Source: VBDM01 sp035702665 (GTDB lineage: Bacteria > Pseudomonadota > Gammaproteobacteria > Burkholderiales > SG8-39). Taken from it: 25,456 bases of DNA. Below the pieces are notes generated by a model that was not told the origin of the DNA, ran no database searches, and saw only the letters and a program-made list of their open reading frames with translations. The stretch is from NCBI GenBank assembly GCA_035702665.1, contig DASSQD010000129.1:1-25456 (forward strand), given 5' to 3'. Shown here piece after piece: positions 1 through 7,947 of this stretch (the stretch's first letter is position 1; every line of letters starts with the position of its first letter). Made by a program: the position numbers and the translations under genes.

Positions 1-1
1 C

Positions 2-361
2 GCGGCGCGCACCTTGCGCGGCCTCAAGGATTCGGGCGTGAAGATCTCGGTGGACGATTTCGGAACGGGCTATTCGAGCCTGGCCTACCTGAAGCGCTTC
101 CCGATCGATGCCCTCAAGATCGATTACTCGTTCATCCGCGACATCACCACCGACCCGGAAGACGCGATGATCACGATGGCGATCATCGGCCTTGCGCACA
201 ACCTCAAGCTCAAGGTGGTCGCCGAGGGGGTCGAGACGCAGGAGCAACTCGAGCTGCTCGCCGCGAACGGCTGCGACGAGATCCAGGGCTACCGATTCTC
301 GGTGCCGACCTCGCCCGAGGAATGCGCCATCATGATGCGGGAGAACCGTCGTCTGATCTGA
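2..361 (+). CDS. EAL-domain c-di-GMP phosphodiesterase, C-terminal fragment (5' end outside window)
   Basis: This is the last ~119 residues of an EAL domain, which hydrolyses cyclic-di-GMP to pGpG. The reading frame is open from the window edge, so the start and any N-terminal sensor (PAS, GGDEF, REC) lie upstream. Visible signatures in order are DDFGTGYSSL (the Asp pair that binds metal), the Lys in LKIDYSFI, VAEGVET (the glutamate-loop motif near the end of the barrel) and GCDEIQGY. The usual QGYxFSRP ending is here QGYRFSVPTSP, with Val replacing the common Arg. All catalytic motifs inside the fragment are intact, so the domain is probably active. The full protein could still be a bifunctional GGDEF-EAL enzyme. 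The domain assignment is firm; the architecture is unknown. Confidence 0.93.
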   Translation, partial: AARTLRGLKDSGVKISVDDFGTGYSSLAYLKRFPIDALKIDYSFIRDITTDPEDAMITMAIIGLAHNLKLKVVAEGVETQEQLELLAANGCDEIQGYRFSVPTSPEECAIMMRENRRLI

Positions 362-457
362 AGTCGTGGTGGCGGCACCCGGATCTTCCTCTGGCGCACC
401 GGTCGGTTCGCGTCCCTGTCGAGTCTTTCTCTTTAGTCGTCATGGGCAATATCAGCC

Positions 458-486
458 TTGACAATATTTGCCCAGGCAATTATCAT
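458..486 (+). promoter_or_regulatory. Predicted sigma70 promoter of the marR-efflux operon
   Basis: TTGACA (458-463), a 17-nt spacer, then TATCAT (481-486): a perfect -35 and a good -10 at ideal spacing. The predicted transcription start is about 492-494, directly before the ATG at 495, so the message would have almost no 5' leader. The -10 lies inside the inverted repeat at 475-490. Confidence 0.75.
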
Positions 487-490
487 TGCC
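475..490. promoter_or_regulatory. Candidate MarR operator (perfect inverted repeat over the -10)
   Basis: GGCAAT-TATC-ATTGCC is a perfect 6-bp inverted repeat with a 4-bp centre, and it overlaps the -10 element. A second, imperfect dyad lies just upstream: GGGCAATAT at 444-452 faces ATATTTGCCC at 464-473. MarR proteins bind such 16-20 bp palindromes and usually repress their own operon. Assignment to this particular regulator is inferred from position. Confidence 0.65.
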
Positions 491-494
491 GGCC

Positions 495-938
495 ATGGGA
501 CCCATCTACGACAAGAAGACTTTCAAGCCGCGCGAGGCCGTCGGCGCGCTCATCGGCCTTGCCCGCAAGACGATGATCAACAGGATCGATGCCGAGCTCG
601 CGCCCTTCGATGTCAGCGCCGCCCAGTGGCTCGTCGTCCTCCTCGTCGGCGAGAACGCGGTCGCCAGCGCGTCCGGACTGTGCGACACGCTGGCCTACGA
701 CCCGGGCGCGATGACGCGCCTGCTCGACCGGCTCGAGCGCAAGGGCATCGTGCGACGGGTGCGCTCGCCCGAAGACCGCCGCACGATACAGCTCGAGCTG
801 ACCCAGGCCGGCAAGGCGCTCTATCCGAAGATCATCGCCGCGATCGCCGACGTCAACAACAGCCTCCTGCGCGGCTTCTCCCGAAGCGAAGTGGGCCAGC
901 TCGAGGATTTCCTTCGCCGCATGCTGGCGAACGCCTGA
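495..938 (+). CDS. MarR-family transcriptional regulator of the adjacent efflux operon
   Basis: A 147-residue winged-helix repressor of the MarR family, the usual length. The recognition region reads SGLCDTLAYDPGAMTRLLDRLERKGIVRR, the standard MarR helix 3, turn and helix 4. It is followed by the wing motif SPEDRRTIQLELT, with the conserved DRR. Such proteins normally repress efflux genes until a phenolic or lipophilic ligand binds. I chose ATG at 495. An in-frame TTG at 468 would add nine residues but lies inside the promoter spacer, upstream of the predicted transcription start. No Shine-Dalgarno site precedes 495, so initiation may be leaderless. It is first in the marR / OM lipoprotein / emrA / emrB operon, 17 nt before the next gene. 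Confidence 0.9.
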   Translation: MGPIYDKKTFKPREAVGALIGLARKTMINRIDAELAPFDVSAAQWLVVLLVGENAVASASGLCDTLAYDPGAMTRLLDRLERKGIVRRVRSPEDRRTIQLELTQAGKALYPKIIAAIADVNNSLLRGFSRSEVGQLEDFLRRMLANA

Positions 939-955
939 AGACTCACGCAAAGACC

Positions 956-2428
956 GTGTACAAGTCGCTCGATACCCTGCTGCGCCGCGCCGCGGTCCCC
1001 GCGGCCGCCGCGCTGCTCGCCGCTTGCGCGAGCAGCGGCGGCCTGCAACCGCATTCCAGGACGATCGACCCCGCCTCGCTGCAGGCGAGCCGCGCGCTCG
1101 CCGACGCAAGACTCGATCGCGCCAGTTGGCCCGCCACGGACTGGTGGAAGCGCTTCGGCGACCCGCAGCTCGACGCCCTGATCGACGAAGCGCTCGCCGG
1201 CAATCCCTCCACGGGCGCCGCGCGCGCGCGTCTCGACCGCGCCGCCGCCCTCGCGGGAGCGGCCGGCGCACCCCTGACGCCGCATGTGAACGCCGCCGCG
1301 GACCTCAACCGGCAGCGCTACTCGGCCACCGGCATTTTCCCGCCGCCGATCGGCGGCGCGTGGTACACGCAGAGCCAGCTCGCGCTCCAGTTCAGCTACG
1401 AGATCGACTTCTGGGGCAAGAACCGCGCTGCGTACGAAGCCGCTCTCGGCCAGGCGCGCGCCGCAGAGGTGGACGCCTTTGCGGCGCGGCTGCTGCTCTC
1501 CGCCGCCGTCGCCCACGCCTACGCGCAGCTCGGTCTCGCATTCGACCAGCTTGACCTTGCGCGGGCGACGCTCGCCCAGCGCCAGGCGATCTTCGACCTG
1601 ACGCGCCAGCGCCTCGCCGCGGGCCTCGACACCAAGGTCGAGCTGAAGCAGGCCGAGGCATCGCTCCCGGCGACGCGCCAGCGCATCGCGCAGATCGAGG
1701 AAGGGATCGCGCTCGCGCGCAACCAGCTCGCCGCCCTCGCCGGCAAGGGGCCGGACCGCGGCCTCTCCATCGAGCGCCCGCACGCGCAGGCCGTGCCCGT
1801 CGCGCTGCCCTCGACGCTGCCGGCGGACCTGATCGGCCGCCGGCCCGACGTCGTCGCTCAGCGCTGGCGCGTCGAGGCGGCGCGCCGCGACGTCGATTCG
1901 GCGAAAGCGCAGTTCTATCCCAACATCAATCTCGCCGCGCTCGTCGGCGTTCAGACCGTGAGCTACGGAAAGCTGCTGTCGCCCGACAGCAGGATCCCCC
2001 AGGCCGACGCCGCTCTGCTTCTGCCGATCTTCGACGGAGGGCGCTTGCGCGGCAACCTCGGCGCGAGGGACGCGGACTACGACCTCGCCGTGGAGCAGTA
2101 CAACCAGACCGTGCTCGACGCGGTGCGCGAGGTCGTCGACCGGCTCGCGTCGCTGCGCTCGGTGGACACGCAGAACAACGAGGCGCTCGCGGGCCTGAGC
2201 GCCGCCGAGGAAGCCTACGGGGTCGCGGTCGCGCGCTATCGCGCCGGCCTCGGCAACTACCTGCAGGTGCTCGCCGCGGAGACGCAGGTGCTGGACCAGA
2301 GGAACATCCGGGCCGATCTGCGCTACCGCGAGCTCGATCTGTCGATCGATCTCATTCGCGCGCTCGGCGGCGGCTTCAGAGAAGCCTCCGCCCAGCAGCC
2401 TTCCCGAACGGAAAAGGATCCCTCATGA
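956..2428 (+). CDS. Outer-membrane efflux lipoprotein (TolC/NodT family)
   Basis: A 490-residue outer-membrane factor that would form the exit duct of a tripartite efflux pump. The N-terminus has a lipoprotein signal: a basic stretch, a hydrophobic Ala/Leu run, and lipobox LAAC with the lipidated Cys at residue 24. Two outer-membrane-efflux repeats follow, roughly residues 60-260 and 280-480, each rich in coiled-coil Ala/Gln/Arg heptads. Family signatures include DWWKRFGDPQLDALIDEAL near the start, LIGRRPDVVAQRWRVEAA and FDGGRLRGNL. I chose GTG at 956 because it gives a textbook signal peptide; longer in-frame versions run back through marR in another frame. Its stop overlaps the next start as ATGA, so translation is probably coupled. 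Confidence 0.9.
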   Translation: MYKSLDTLLRRAAVPAAAALLAACASSGGLQPHSRTIDPASLQASRALADARLDRASWPATDWWKRFGDPQLDALIDEALAGNPSTGAARARLDRAAALAGAAGAPLTPHVNAAADLNRQRYSATGIFPPPIGGAWYTQSQLALQFSYEIDFWGKNRAAYEAALGQARAAEVDAFAARLLLSAAVAHAYAQLGLAFDQLDLARATLAQRQAIFDLTRQRLAAGLDTKVELKQAEASLPATRQRIAQIEEGIALARNQLAALAGKGPDRGLSIERPHAQAVPVALPSTLPADLIGRRPDVVAQRWRVEAARRDVDSAKAQFYPNINLAALVGVQTVSYGKLLSPDSRIPQADAALLLPIFDGGRLRGNLGARDADYDLAVEQYNQTVLDAVREVVDRLASLRSVDTQNNEALAGLSAAEEAYGVAVARYRAGLGNYLQVLAAETQVLDQRNIRADLRYRELDLSIDLIRALGGGFREASAQQPSRTEKDPS

Positions 2429-3681
2429 GTGCAACGCCCAACGGCGCCGGCTTCCGCAACGGCCGGCGCAGGCTTCTCCTCTCCCTCGCGCTGGGGGCGT
2501 TCGCCGCGCTCGGCGCCGGATTCACAGGCTGGTGGTTCGCCTCGGGCCGATACTACGAATCGACCGACGACGCCTACGTCAGCGGCAACCTCGTGCAGGT
2601 CACTCCGCAGGTCGCGGGGACGGTGCTCGCGATCCACGCCGACGACACCGACTTCGTGACTGCCGGCGAGACGCTCGTCGAGCTCGACAAGGCCGACTCG
2701 CGCGTCGCGCTCGATCAGGCCGAAGCCCAGCTCGCGAAGACCGTGCGCTCGGTGCGCAACCTCGTCGCCACCGACGCTCAGCTCGCCGCTACCGTCGAGA
2801 TGCGCCGCGCCGAGCTCGACCGGACGCGCGAGGATCTCGCGCGCCGCAGCAAGCTGGAGAACGAAGTCCCGGGGGCAGTCGCCACCGAGGAGATCCAGCA
2901 CGCGCACGACGCCGTCGCCACCGCGAGCGCCGCGCTCGAGGCGGCCAGCCGCCAGCTCGCCGCGCAACGCACGCTCATCGACCACACCACGGTCGAGAAC
3001 CATCCGGAGGTGCGCGAGGCGGCCGCCAAAGTCCGCGAGGCCTATCTCGCCTATGCGCGCACCGCGCTGCCCGCGCCGGTGTCCGGGTTTGTCGCCAGGC
3101 GCTCGGTGCAGGTGGGCCAGCGCGTCAGCCCCGGCGCCCCGCTCATGACCGTCGTGCCGCTCGATCAGGTCTGGGTCGACGCGAATTTCAAGGAAGGGCA
3201 GCTGCCCAACCTGCGCGCGGGGCAGCCCGTGAAGCTCAACGCGGACGCGTACGGCCACTCGGTCAGCTATCACGGCAAGCTCGCGGGATTCGGCGCCGGC
3301 ACCGGCAGCGCGTTCGCGCTCCTTCCGGCCCAGAACGCGACCGGCAACTGGATCAAGGTAGTGCAGCGCGTGCCGGTGCGCATCGCCCTGGACCCGGCGG
3401 AGCTGCGATCCCATCCCCTGCAGATCGGCCTTTCGATGGAAGTCGAGGTCGACACGCACGACCGCGGCGGAGAGCGCCTGCCCAAGGTGGCGCGCTCCGC
3501 GGCGCCGTACGAAACGGACGCCTTTGCGTCGATGAGCGGCCTCGCCGACCGGCGCGTCGCGGAGATCATCGCGGCGAACGGCGGCGAGTCGCGGCCGCCG
3601 CTCGCCCGGCGCGAGCCGAGCGGTCTCAGGCCGACCGGCGCGCACCGGGCGCGGACCCGCACGCGCTCCCCCGTGCTCTGA
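2425..3681 (+). CDS. EmrA/HlyD-family periplasmic adaptor (membrane fusion protein)
   Basis: A 418-residue adaptor linking the inner-membrane MFS pump to the outer-membrane lipoprotein. It has a short cytoplasmic Arg-rich head, one transmembrane helix (about residues 16-38), then the EmrA signature STDDAYVSGNLVQVTPQVAGTV (first half of the lipoyl domain). A long coiled-coil hairpin follows (about 95-205). The second lipoyl half carries PAPVSGFVARRSVQVGQRV, and a beta-barrel region carries VWVDANFKEGQL. It starts within the ATGA overlap with the lipoprotein gene. After the usual EmrA end (around residue 360) there is an extra ~50-residue tail, ending in an Arg/Pro-rich stretch. That tail is poorly conserved in appearance and of unknown use. 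The family call is firm; the drug substrates are unknown. Confidence 0.92.
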   Translation: MSATPNGAGFRNGRRRLLLSLALGAFAALGAGFTGWWFASGRYYESTDDAYVSGNLVQVTPQVAGTVLAIHADDTDFVTAGETLVELDKADSRVALDQAEAQLAKTVRSVRNLVATDAQLAATVEMRRAELDRTREDLARRSKLENEVPGAVATEEIQHAHDAVATASAALEAASRQLAAQRTLIDHTTVENHPEVREAAAKVREAYLAYARTALPAPVSGFVARRSVQVGQRVSPGAPLMTVVPLDQVWVDANFKEGQLPNLRAGQPVKLNADAYGHSVSYHGKLAGFGAGTGSAFALLPAQNATGNWIKVVQRVPVRIALDPAELRSHPLQIGLSMEVEVDTHDRGGERLPKVARSAAPYETDAFASMSGLADRRVAEIIAANGGESRPPLARREPSGLRPTGAHRARTRTRSPVL

Positions 3682-3704
3682 CGCGGTCGAGGAGACCCAC
3701 GGCC

Positions 3705-5258
3705 ATGGCCGGACCGGCTCCGACCGCGCACCCGCCGCTCAGCGGAGGCACTCTCGCGCTCGGCACGCTGGTGGTGTCGCTCGCGACTTTCATGAACGTC
3801 CTCGACGTATCGATCGCCAATGTGTCGATCCCTGCGATCGCGGGCGATCTCGGCGTCTCCCCCAACCAGGGGACCTGGGTCATCACCTCGTTCGCGGTGG
3901 CGAACGCGATCTCGGTGCCGCTCACGGGCTGGCTGTCGCAGCGCTTCGGCAATGTCCGCCTGTTCCTCGCCACGGTGGTGCTGTTCGTGCTCGCCTCGCT
4001 CCTGTGCGGGATCGCTCCTTCGATGCCCATGCTGATCCTGTTCCGCGTCATCCAGGGTGCCGTGGCCGGGCCGATGATCCCGCTCTCGCAAACACTGTTG
4101 CTGGCGAGCTACCCGCGCGAGAAGGGTGGCACCGCGCTGGCGATGTTCTCGCTCACGGTGCTGGTCGCTCCCGTCGTCGGGCCGCTGCTCGGCGGCTGGA
4201 TCACCGACAACCTGTCCTGGCCTTGGATCTTCTTCATCAACGTGCCGGTCGGGGTGATCGCGGCCGCGGCCAGCTGGATCATCTACAAGGACCGCGACAC
4301 GCCCACGCGGAGAACCCCCATTGACGCGATCGGGCTGGTGCTCCTCGTGGTGTGGGTCGGCGCTCTGCAGATCCTGCTCGACACGGGCAAGGACTACGAC
4401 TGGTTCGGCTCGGGGCTCATCATCGCGCTCGCGGTCGTCGCCGCCTTCGCTTTCGTCGTGTTCCTCGTGTGGGAGCTGACCGACGAGCACCCGGTGGTCG
4501 ACCTGCGGCTCTTCGCGCGGCGCAATTTCTGGACCGGAACGCTTTCGGTGTCTCTTTCGTACGGCGCCTACTTCGGCAGCATCGTCCTGCTGCCCTTGTG
4601 GCTTCAGCAGTACCTCGGCTACACGGCGACGCAGGCCGGCTGGGCGCTCGCGCCGGTGGGCGTGCTCGCCCTGTTTCTCACGCCGCTCGTCGGCCGGGCA
4701 TCGGGCAAGATCGATCCGCGCATCTTCGCCACCGCGGCGCTCGCGATCTTCGCGGTCGTCGCCGCCATGCGCGGCGGGTTCACGGCGCAGATCGACCTGT
4801 ATACCCTGATCGTTCCGACGGTGATCCAGGGCGCGGCGGTGTCGTGCTTCTTCATCCCTCTCATCACTCTCGCGCTATCGGGCCTGCGCCATGACCAGAT
4901 CGCGGCAGCGTCGGGGCTCAACAACTTCGCGCGCATCACCGCCGGGGCGTTCGCCACGTCGATCGCGACGACGCTCTGGGAAAACCGCGCCAGCCTGCAC
5001 CACGCCCAGCTGGCCGAGCACATCTCGGGATCGAGCCCGGCGGTCGCGGACGCGCTGGGAAAGCTCGGCGCCGCGGGAATGAGCGCCGCCCAGTCCTACG
5101 GCTTCCTCAACCAGCTCGTCAACCAGCAGGCCTTCACCATGGCCGCGCTGGACCTGTTCAACGCCTCGGCCGTCATGCTGGTCCTTCTCATCCCTCTGGT
5201 CTGGCTTACGCGGCCGGCGCGGAGCGGCGCGGGCGCCGAAGCGAGCGCCGCGCACTGA
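3705..5258 (+). CDS. EmrB/QacA-type MFS multidrug transporter (DHA2, 14 TM)
   Basis: A 517-residue inner-membrane drug:H+ antiporter of the DHA2 family, of the right length for 14 helices. Visible motifs are LDVSIANVSIPAIAGDLG in TM1 (motif D1), GWLSQRFGNVRLF after TM2 (motif A) and APVVGPLLGGWITDN in TM5 (motif C, the antiporter motif), followed by WPWIFFINVPVG. ATG at 3705 follows a GAGGAG Shine-Dalgarno site (3689-3694) by 10 nt; longer in-frame versions overlap emrA in a shadow frame. It is the last gene of the operon, so the four genes supply repressor, outer duct, adaptor and pump for a complete EmrAB-TolC-like system. The substrate is probably a hydrophobic or uncoupler-type compound, by family analogy only. 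Confidence 0.93.
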   Translation: MAGPAPTAHPPLSGGTLALGTLVVSLATFMNVLDVSIANVSIPAIAGDLGVSPNQGTWVITSFAVANAISVPLTGWLSQRFGNVRLFLATVVLFVLASLLCGIAPSMPMLILFRVIQGAVAGPMIPLSQTLLLASYPREKGGTALAMFSLTVLVAPVVGPLLGGWITDNLSWPWIFFINVPVGVIAAAASWIIYKDRDTPTRRTPIDAIGLVLLVVWVGALQILLDTGKDYDWFGSGLIIALAVVAAFAFVVFLVWELTDEHPVVDLRLFARRNFWTGTLSVSLSYGAYFGSIVLLPLWLQQYLGYTATQAGWALAPVGVLALFLTPLVGRASGKIDPRIFATAALAIFAVVAAMRGGFTAQIDLYTLIVPTVIQGAAVSCFFIPLITLALSGLRHDQIAAASGLNNFARITAGAFATSIATTLWENRASLHHAQLAEHISGSSPAVADALGKLGAAGMSAAQSYGFLNQLVNQQAFTMAALDLFNASAVMLVLLIPLVWLTRPARSGAGAEASAAH

Positions 5259-5270
5259 GCGAGCGGCCGG

Positions 5271-5288
5271 CGACGCCGCGCGGCGTCG
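5271..5288. terminator. Perfect 18-bp palindrome between emrB-like gene and pepN (possible terminator or operator)
   Basis: CGACGCCGC followed immediately by GCGGCGTCG forms a perfect loopless 18-bp palindrome 12 nt after the emrB-like stop. No T-run follows, so it is not a classical intrinsic terminator. It also sits directly upstream of the TAGACT -10 of pepN, so it could instead be a protein-binding site. Its role is undecided. Confidence 0.45.
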
Positions 5289-5290
5289 GT

Positions 5291-5296
5291 TAGACT
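5291..5296 (+). promoter_or_regulatory. Putative -10 element of pepN
   Basis: TAGACT lies 10 nt before the pepN ATG. No recognisable -35 is present at 17 nt. The predicted transcription start (~5303) leaves a leader of only a few nucleotides, and no Shine-Dalgarno site is visible. Confidence 0.4.
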
Positions 5297-5306
5297 TGGC
5301 GCCTTC

Positions 5307-7928
5307 ATGCGGGACCCCACGCCTCAGATCACGCTGCTCAAGGACTACGCGCCGCCGCCCTTCGTGATCGACACCGTCGATCTGGACATCGATCTCTTGG
5401 AGGATCACGCGCGGGTGCGGTCGCGGCTGTCCGTGTCGCGCAACCCGGCGGTGTCCGGCTCCGGGGCGCCCCTCACACTCGACGCCGACGAGCTCGAGTT
5501 CGAATCGGTCGCGCTCGACGGCATATCGCTCGCGCGGCGAGACTACTCGCTCGACGAGGCACATCTCACCCTCCGGGACGTCCCGGGGCGCTTCATCCTC
5601 GAAACCGCCTGCAGGATCCGGCCGCGGACGAACACGACGCTCATGGGCCTGTACGCGGCCGAGAGCGGCTTCTTCACCCAGTGTGAGGCGGAGGGATTTC
5701 GGCGGATCACCTACTTCATCGACCGCCCTGACGTGATGGCGAAGTACACGGTCACGATTCACGCCGATCGCGAGAAATGTCCCGTGCTGCTCTCGAACGG
5801 CAACCTCGTCGCCAAGGGAGAGGAGGCCGGCGGACGCCACTGGGCGAAGTGGCACGATCCGTTCCGCAAGCCCTGCTATCTCTTCGCGATGGTCGCGGCC
5901 AGGCTCGACCGGCTCGAAGACGTGTTCGTCACGCGGTCGGGGAGGCCGGTTCAGCTCGCCATTTACGTCGACCCCGGCAAGCTCGACCAGTGCGGCTTCG
6001 CCATGCAGGCCCTGAAGCGCGCCATGAAATGGGACGAGGACGTGTTCGGCCTCGAGGTCGACCTGGACAACTACTCGATCGTCGCGGTCGGCGACTTCAA
6101 CATGGGCGCGATGGAGAACAAGGGACTCAACGTCTTCAACACCAAGTACGTGCTCGCCCGGCCCGACATCGCCACCGACGCCGACTACCTGGCGATCGAC
6201 AGGGTGATCGCGCACGAGTACTTCCACAACTGGACGGGCAACCGGGTCACCTGCCGCGACTGGTTCCAGCTGTCGCTCAAGGAAGGGCTGACCGTGTTTC
6301 GCGACCAGGAATTCGGCGCCGACGCGTATTCGCGCCCGGTCGAGCGCATCCGGGAAGTCCGCGGCTTGCGCAGCTCGCAGTTCGCCGAGGATGCGGGTCC
6401 GATGGCGCACCCGGTTCGGCCGGCGTCGTACATCGAGATCAACAACTTCTACACGAGCACCGTGTACGAGAAAGGCGCCGAAGTCGTGCGCATGATACAC
6501 ACGCTGATCGGCGCCGCCGCGTTCCGCAAGGGCATGGACCTCTACTTCGCCCGCCACGACGGGCAGGCGGTGACCTGCGACGATTTCGTGCAGGCGATGG
6601 CGGACGCGTCCGGCACCGATCTCTCGCAGTTCAAGCGGTGGTACGACCAGGCCGGCACGCCGGTGCTCGACGTCGAATCGGAATACGACGCGGAGCGCGA
6701 AAGCTACGCGCTCGTCGTCAGGCAATCCTGCCCGCCGACGCCCGCGCAGGAGAAGAAGCTTCCGTTCCACATTCCGCTCGCCCTCGGGCTGGTCGCGCCC
6801 GACGGCCGGGACATGCTGCCGGAGCGCACGCGCGTCGTATCGCTGAGAAGGGCCGAGGAGCGCTTCGTCTTCGACGCGCGCGGCGCCAGGCCCGTGCCGT
6901 CTCTGGCGCGCGACTTCTCGGCGCCGGTCATCGTGAAGTACGGCTACAGCGACGCCGAGCTGGCCCTGCTCGCGGCCCACGACTCCGATCCCTTCAACCG
7001 CTGGGAGGCCGGACAGCGGCTTGCGCTCCGCATCATCCTGCGCGGGATCGCATGCACGCAATCGGAACCGGCGCGCGGCGCCGAGCTCGACGCGACGTTT
7101 GTCGCCGCGATCGCGCGCGTTCTCGAGGACGCCCCGCGGGATCCGGCGTTCGCCGCAGAGATGTTGGCCCTGCCCCAGGAAAGCTACGTTGCCGAGCAGA
7201 TGGCGGTCGTCGACCCCGACGCGATCCACGCCGTGCGCGACGGGATCAGGCGGCGCCTGGGCCTCGCCCTCGAGGACAGGCTGCTCGCGGCGTATCGCGA
7301 CTACGCGGTCCCCGGCGCGTATTCCCCTGACGCGGTCTCGGCCGGCCGCCGCGCGCTCCGCAATGCCGCGCTCGGCTACCTGATGGAGCTCGACCAGCCG
7401 CGCATGCGCGCGCTGTGCCTTGCGCAGCTCGAGACCGCCGACAACATGACCGACGCCTTCGCGGCGCTCGCGAGGCTCGCCAACTGCGACTGCCCCGAGC
7501 GCCGCCCGGCGCTCGACGCCTTCTACGGCAAATGGAAGGACGAGCCGCTGGTCGTCGACAAATGGCTCGCCGTCCAATCCTCCAGCCGCCTGCCCTCCGC
7601 GCTCGCCGAGACCCGGCGCCTGATGGAGCACCCGGCGTTCAGCATCCGGAATCCCAACAAGGTATATGCGCTGATCGGCGCTTTCACCGGCAACCAGGTG
7701 CGCTTTCACGCGCCGGACGGATCGGGCTACGCCTTCCTCGCCGATCAGGTGATCGCCCTCGATGCGGTCAATCCCCAGGTGGCGGCGCGCATGGCGCGCG
7801 CCCTGGACCGCTGGAAGAAATTCGACGCCGGCCGGCAGGCGCACGCGCGCGCGGCGCTGGAGCGCATCCGCGAGGCCAAGGGCGTGTCCCGCGGCGTCCT
7901 GGAGATCGCGACGCGCGCGCTCGCCTGA
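5307..7928 (+). CDS. pepN: Aminopeptidase N (M1 family zinc metallopeptidase)
   Basis: An 873-residue PepN, almost the length of the E. coli enzyme. It removes N-terminal residues from peptides in the cytosol during late protein turnover. All active-site elements are present: the exopeptidase motif GAMEN (267-271), the zinc site HEYFH (H303, H307, with E304 as general base), and the third zinc ligand E326, 18 residues after the second His. Y387 in STVYEKGAE is in the position of the transition-state tyrosine. The N-terminal beta-domain begins TLLKDYAPPPF, as in PepN proteins, and supports ATG 5307. The C-terminal helical domain runs to the end and includes NPNKVYALIGAF. It appears monocistronic and converges on the XRE regulator across a 19-nt gap. 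Confidence 0.97.
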   Translation: MRDPTPQITLLKDYAPPPFVIDTVDLDIDLLEDHARVRSRLSVSRNPAVSGSGAPLTLDADELEFESVALDGISLARRDYSLDEAHLTLRDVPGRFILETACRIRPRTNTTLMGLYAAESGFFTQCEAEGFRRITYFIDRPDVMAKYTVTIHADREKCPVLLSNGNLVAKGEEAGGRHWAKWHDPFRKPCYLFAMVAARLDRLEDVFVTRSGRPVQLAIYVDPGKLDQCGFAMQALKRAMKWDEDVFGLEVDLDNYSIVAVGDFNMGAMENKGLNVFNTKYVLARPDIATDADYLAIDRVIAHEYFHNWTGNRVTCRDWFQLSLKEGLTVFRDQEFGADAYSRPVERIREVRGLRSSQFAEDAGPMAHPVRPASYIEINNFYTSTVYEKGAEVVRMIHTLIGAAAFRKGMDLYFARHDGQAVTCDDFVQAMADASGTDLSQFKRWYDQAGTPVLDVESEYDAERESYALVVRQSCPPTPAQEKKLPFHIPLALGLVAPDGRDMLPERTRVVSLRRAEERFVFDARGARPVPSLARDFSAPVIVKYGYSDAELALLAAHDSDPFNRWEAGQRLALRIILRGIACTQSEPARGAELDATFVAAIARVLEDAPRDPAFAAEMLALPQESYVAEQMAVVDPDAIHAVRDGIRRRLGLALEDRLLAAYRDYAVPGAYSPDAVSAGRRALRNAALGYLMELDQPRMRALCLAQLETADNMTDAFAALARLANCDCPERRPALDAFYGKWKDEPLVVDKWLAVQSSSRLPSALAETRRLMEHPAFSIRNPNKVYALIGAFTGNQVRFHAPDGSGYAFLADQVIALDAVNPQVAARMARALDRWKKFDAGRQAHARAALERIREAKGVSRGVLEIATRALA

Positions 7929-7947
7929 GGCGTCCCGGCCGGCGGCG

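Noticed and set aside
468..494. TTG start for marR, nine residues upstream of ATG 495
   Set aside because: It lies inside the predicted promoter (between the -35 and -10), upstream of the expected transcription start, and has no ribosome site.
458..955. N-terminal extension of the efflux lipoprotein frame across marR
   Set aside because: The sequence is Arg-rich shadow coding opposite a clear MarR frame. The real protein starts at GTG 956 with a lipoprotein signal.
2323..4490. Long minus-strand open frames opposite emrA and emrB
   Set aside because: No recognisable domains, and biased Arg/Asp/Glu composition from codon shadows of real efflux genes.
4875..7844. 989-codon open frame on the minus strand across pepN
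   Set aside because: It is antisense to a complete PepN with all catalytic motifs. Its translation is low-complexity Arg/Glu/Val-rich with no domain, which is typical of GC-rich antisense frames.
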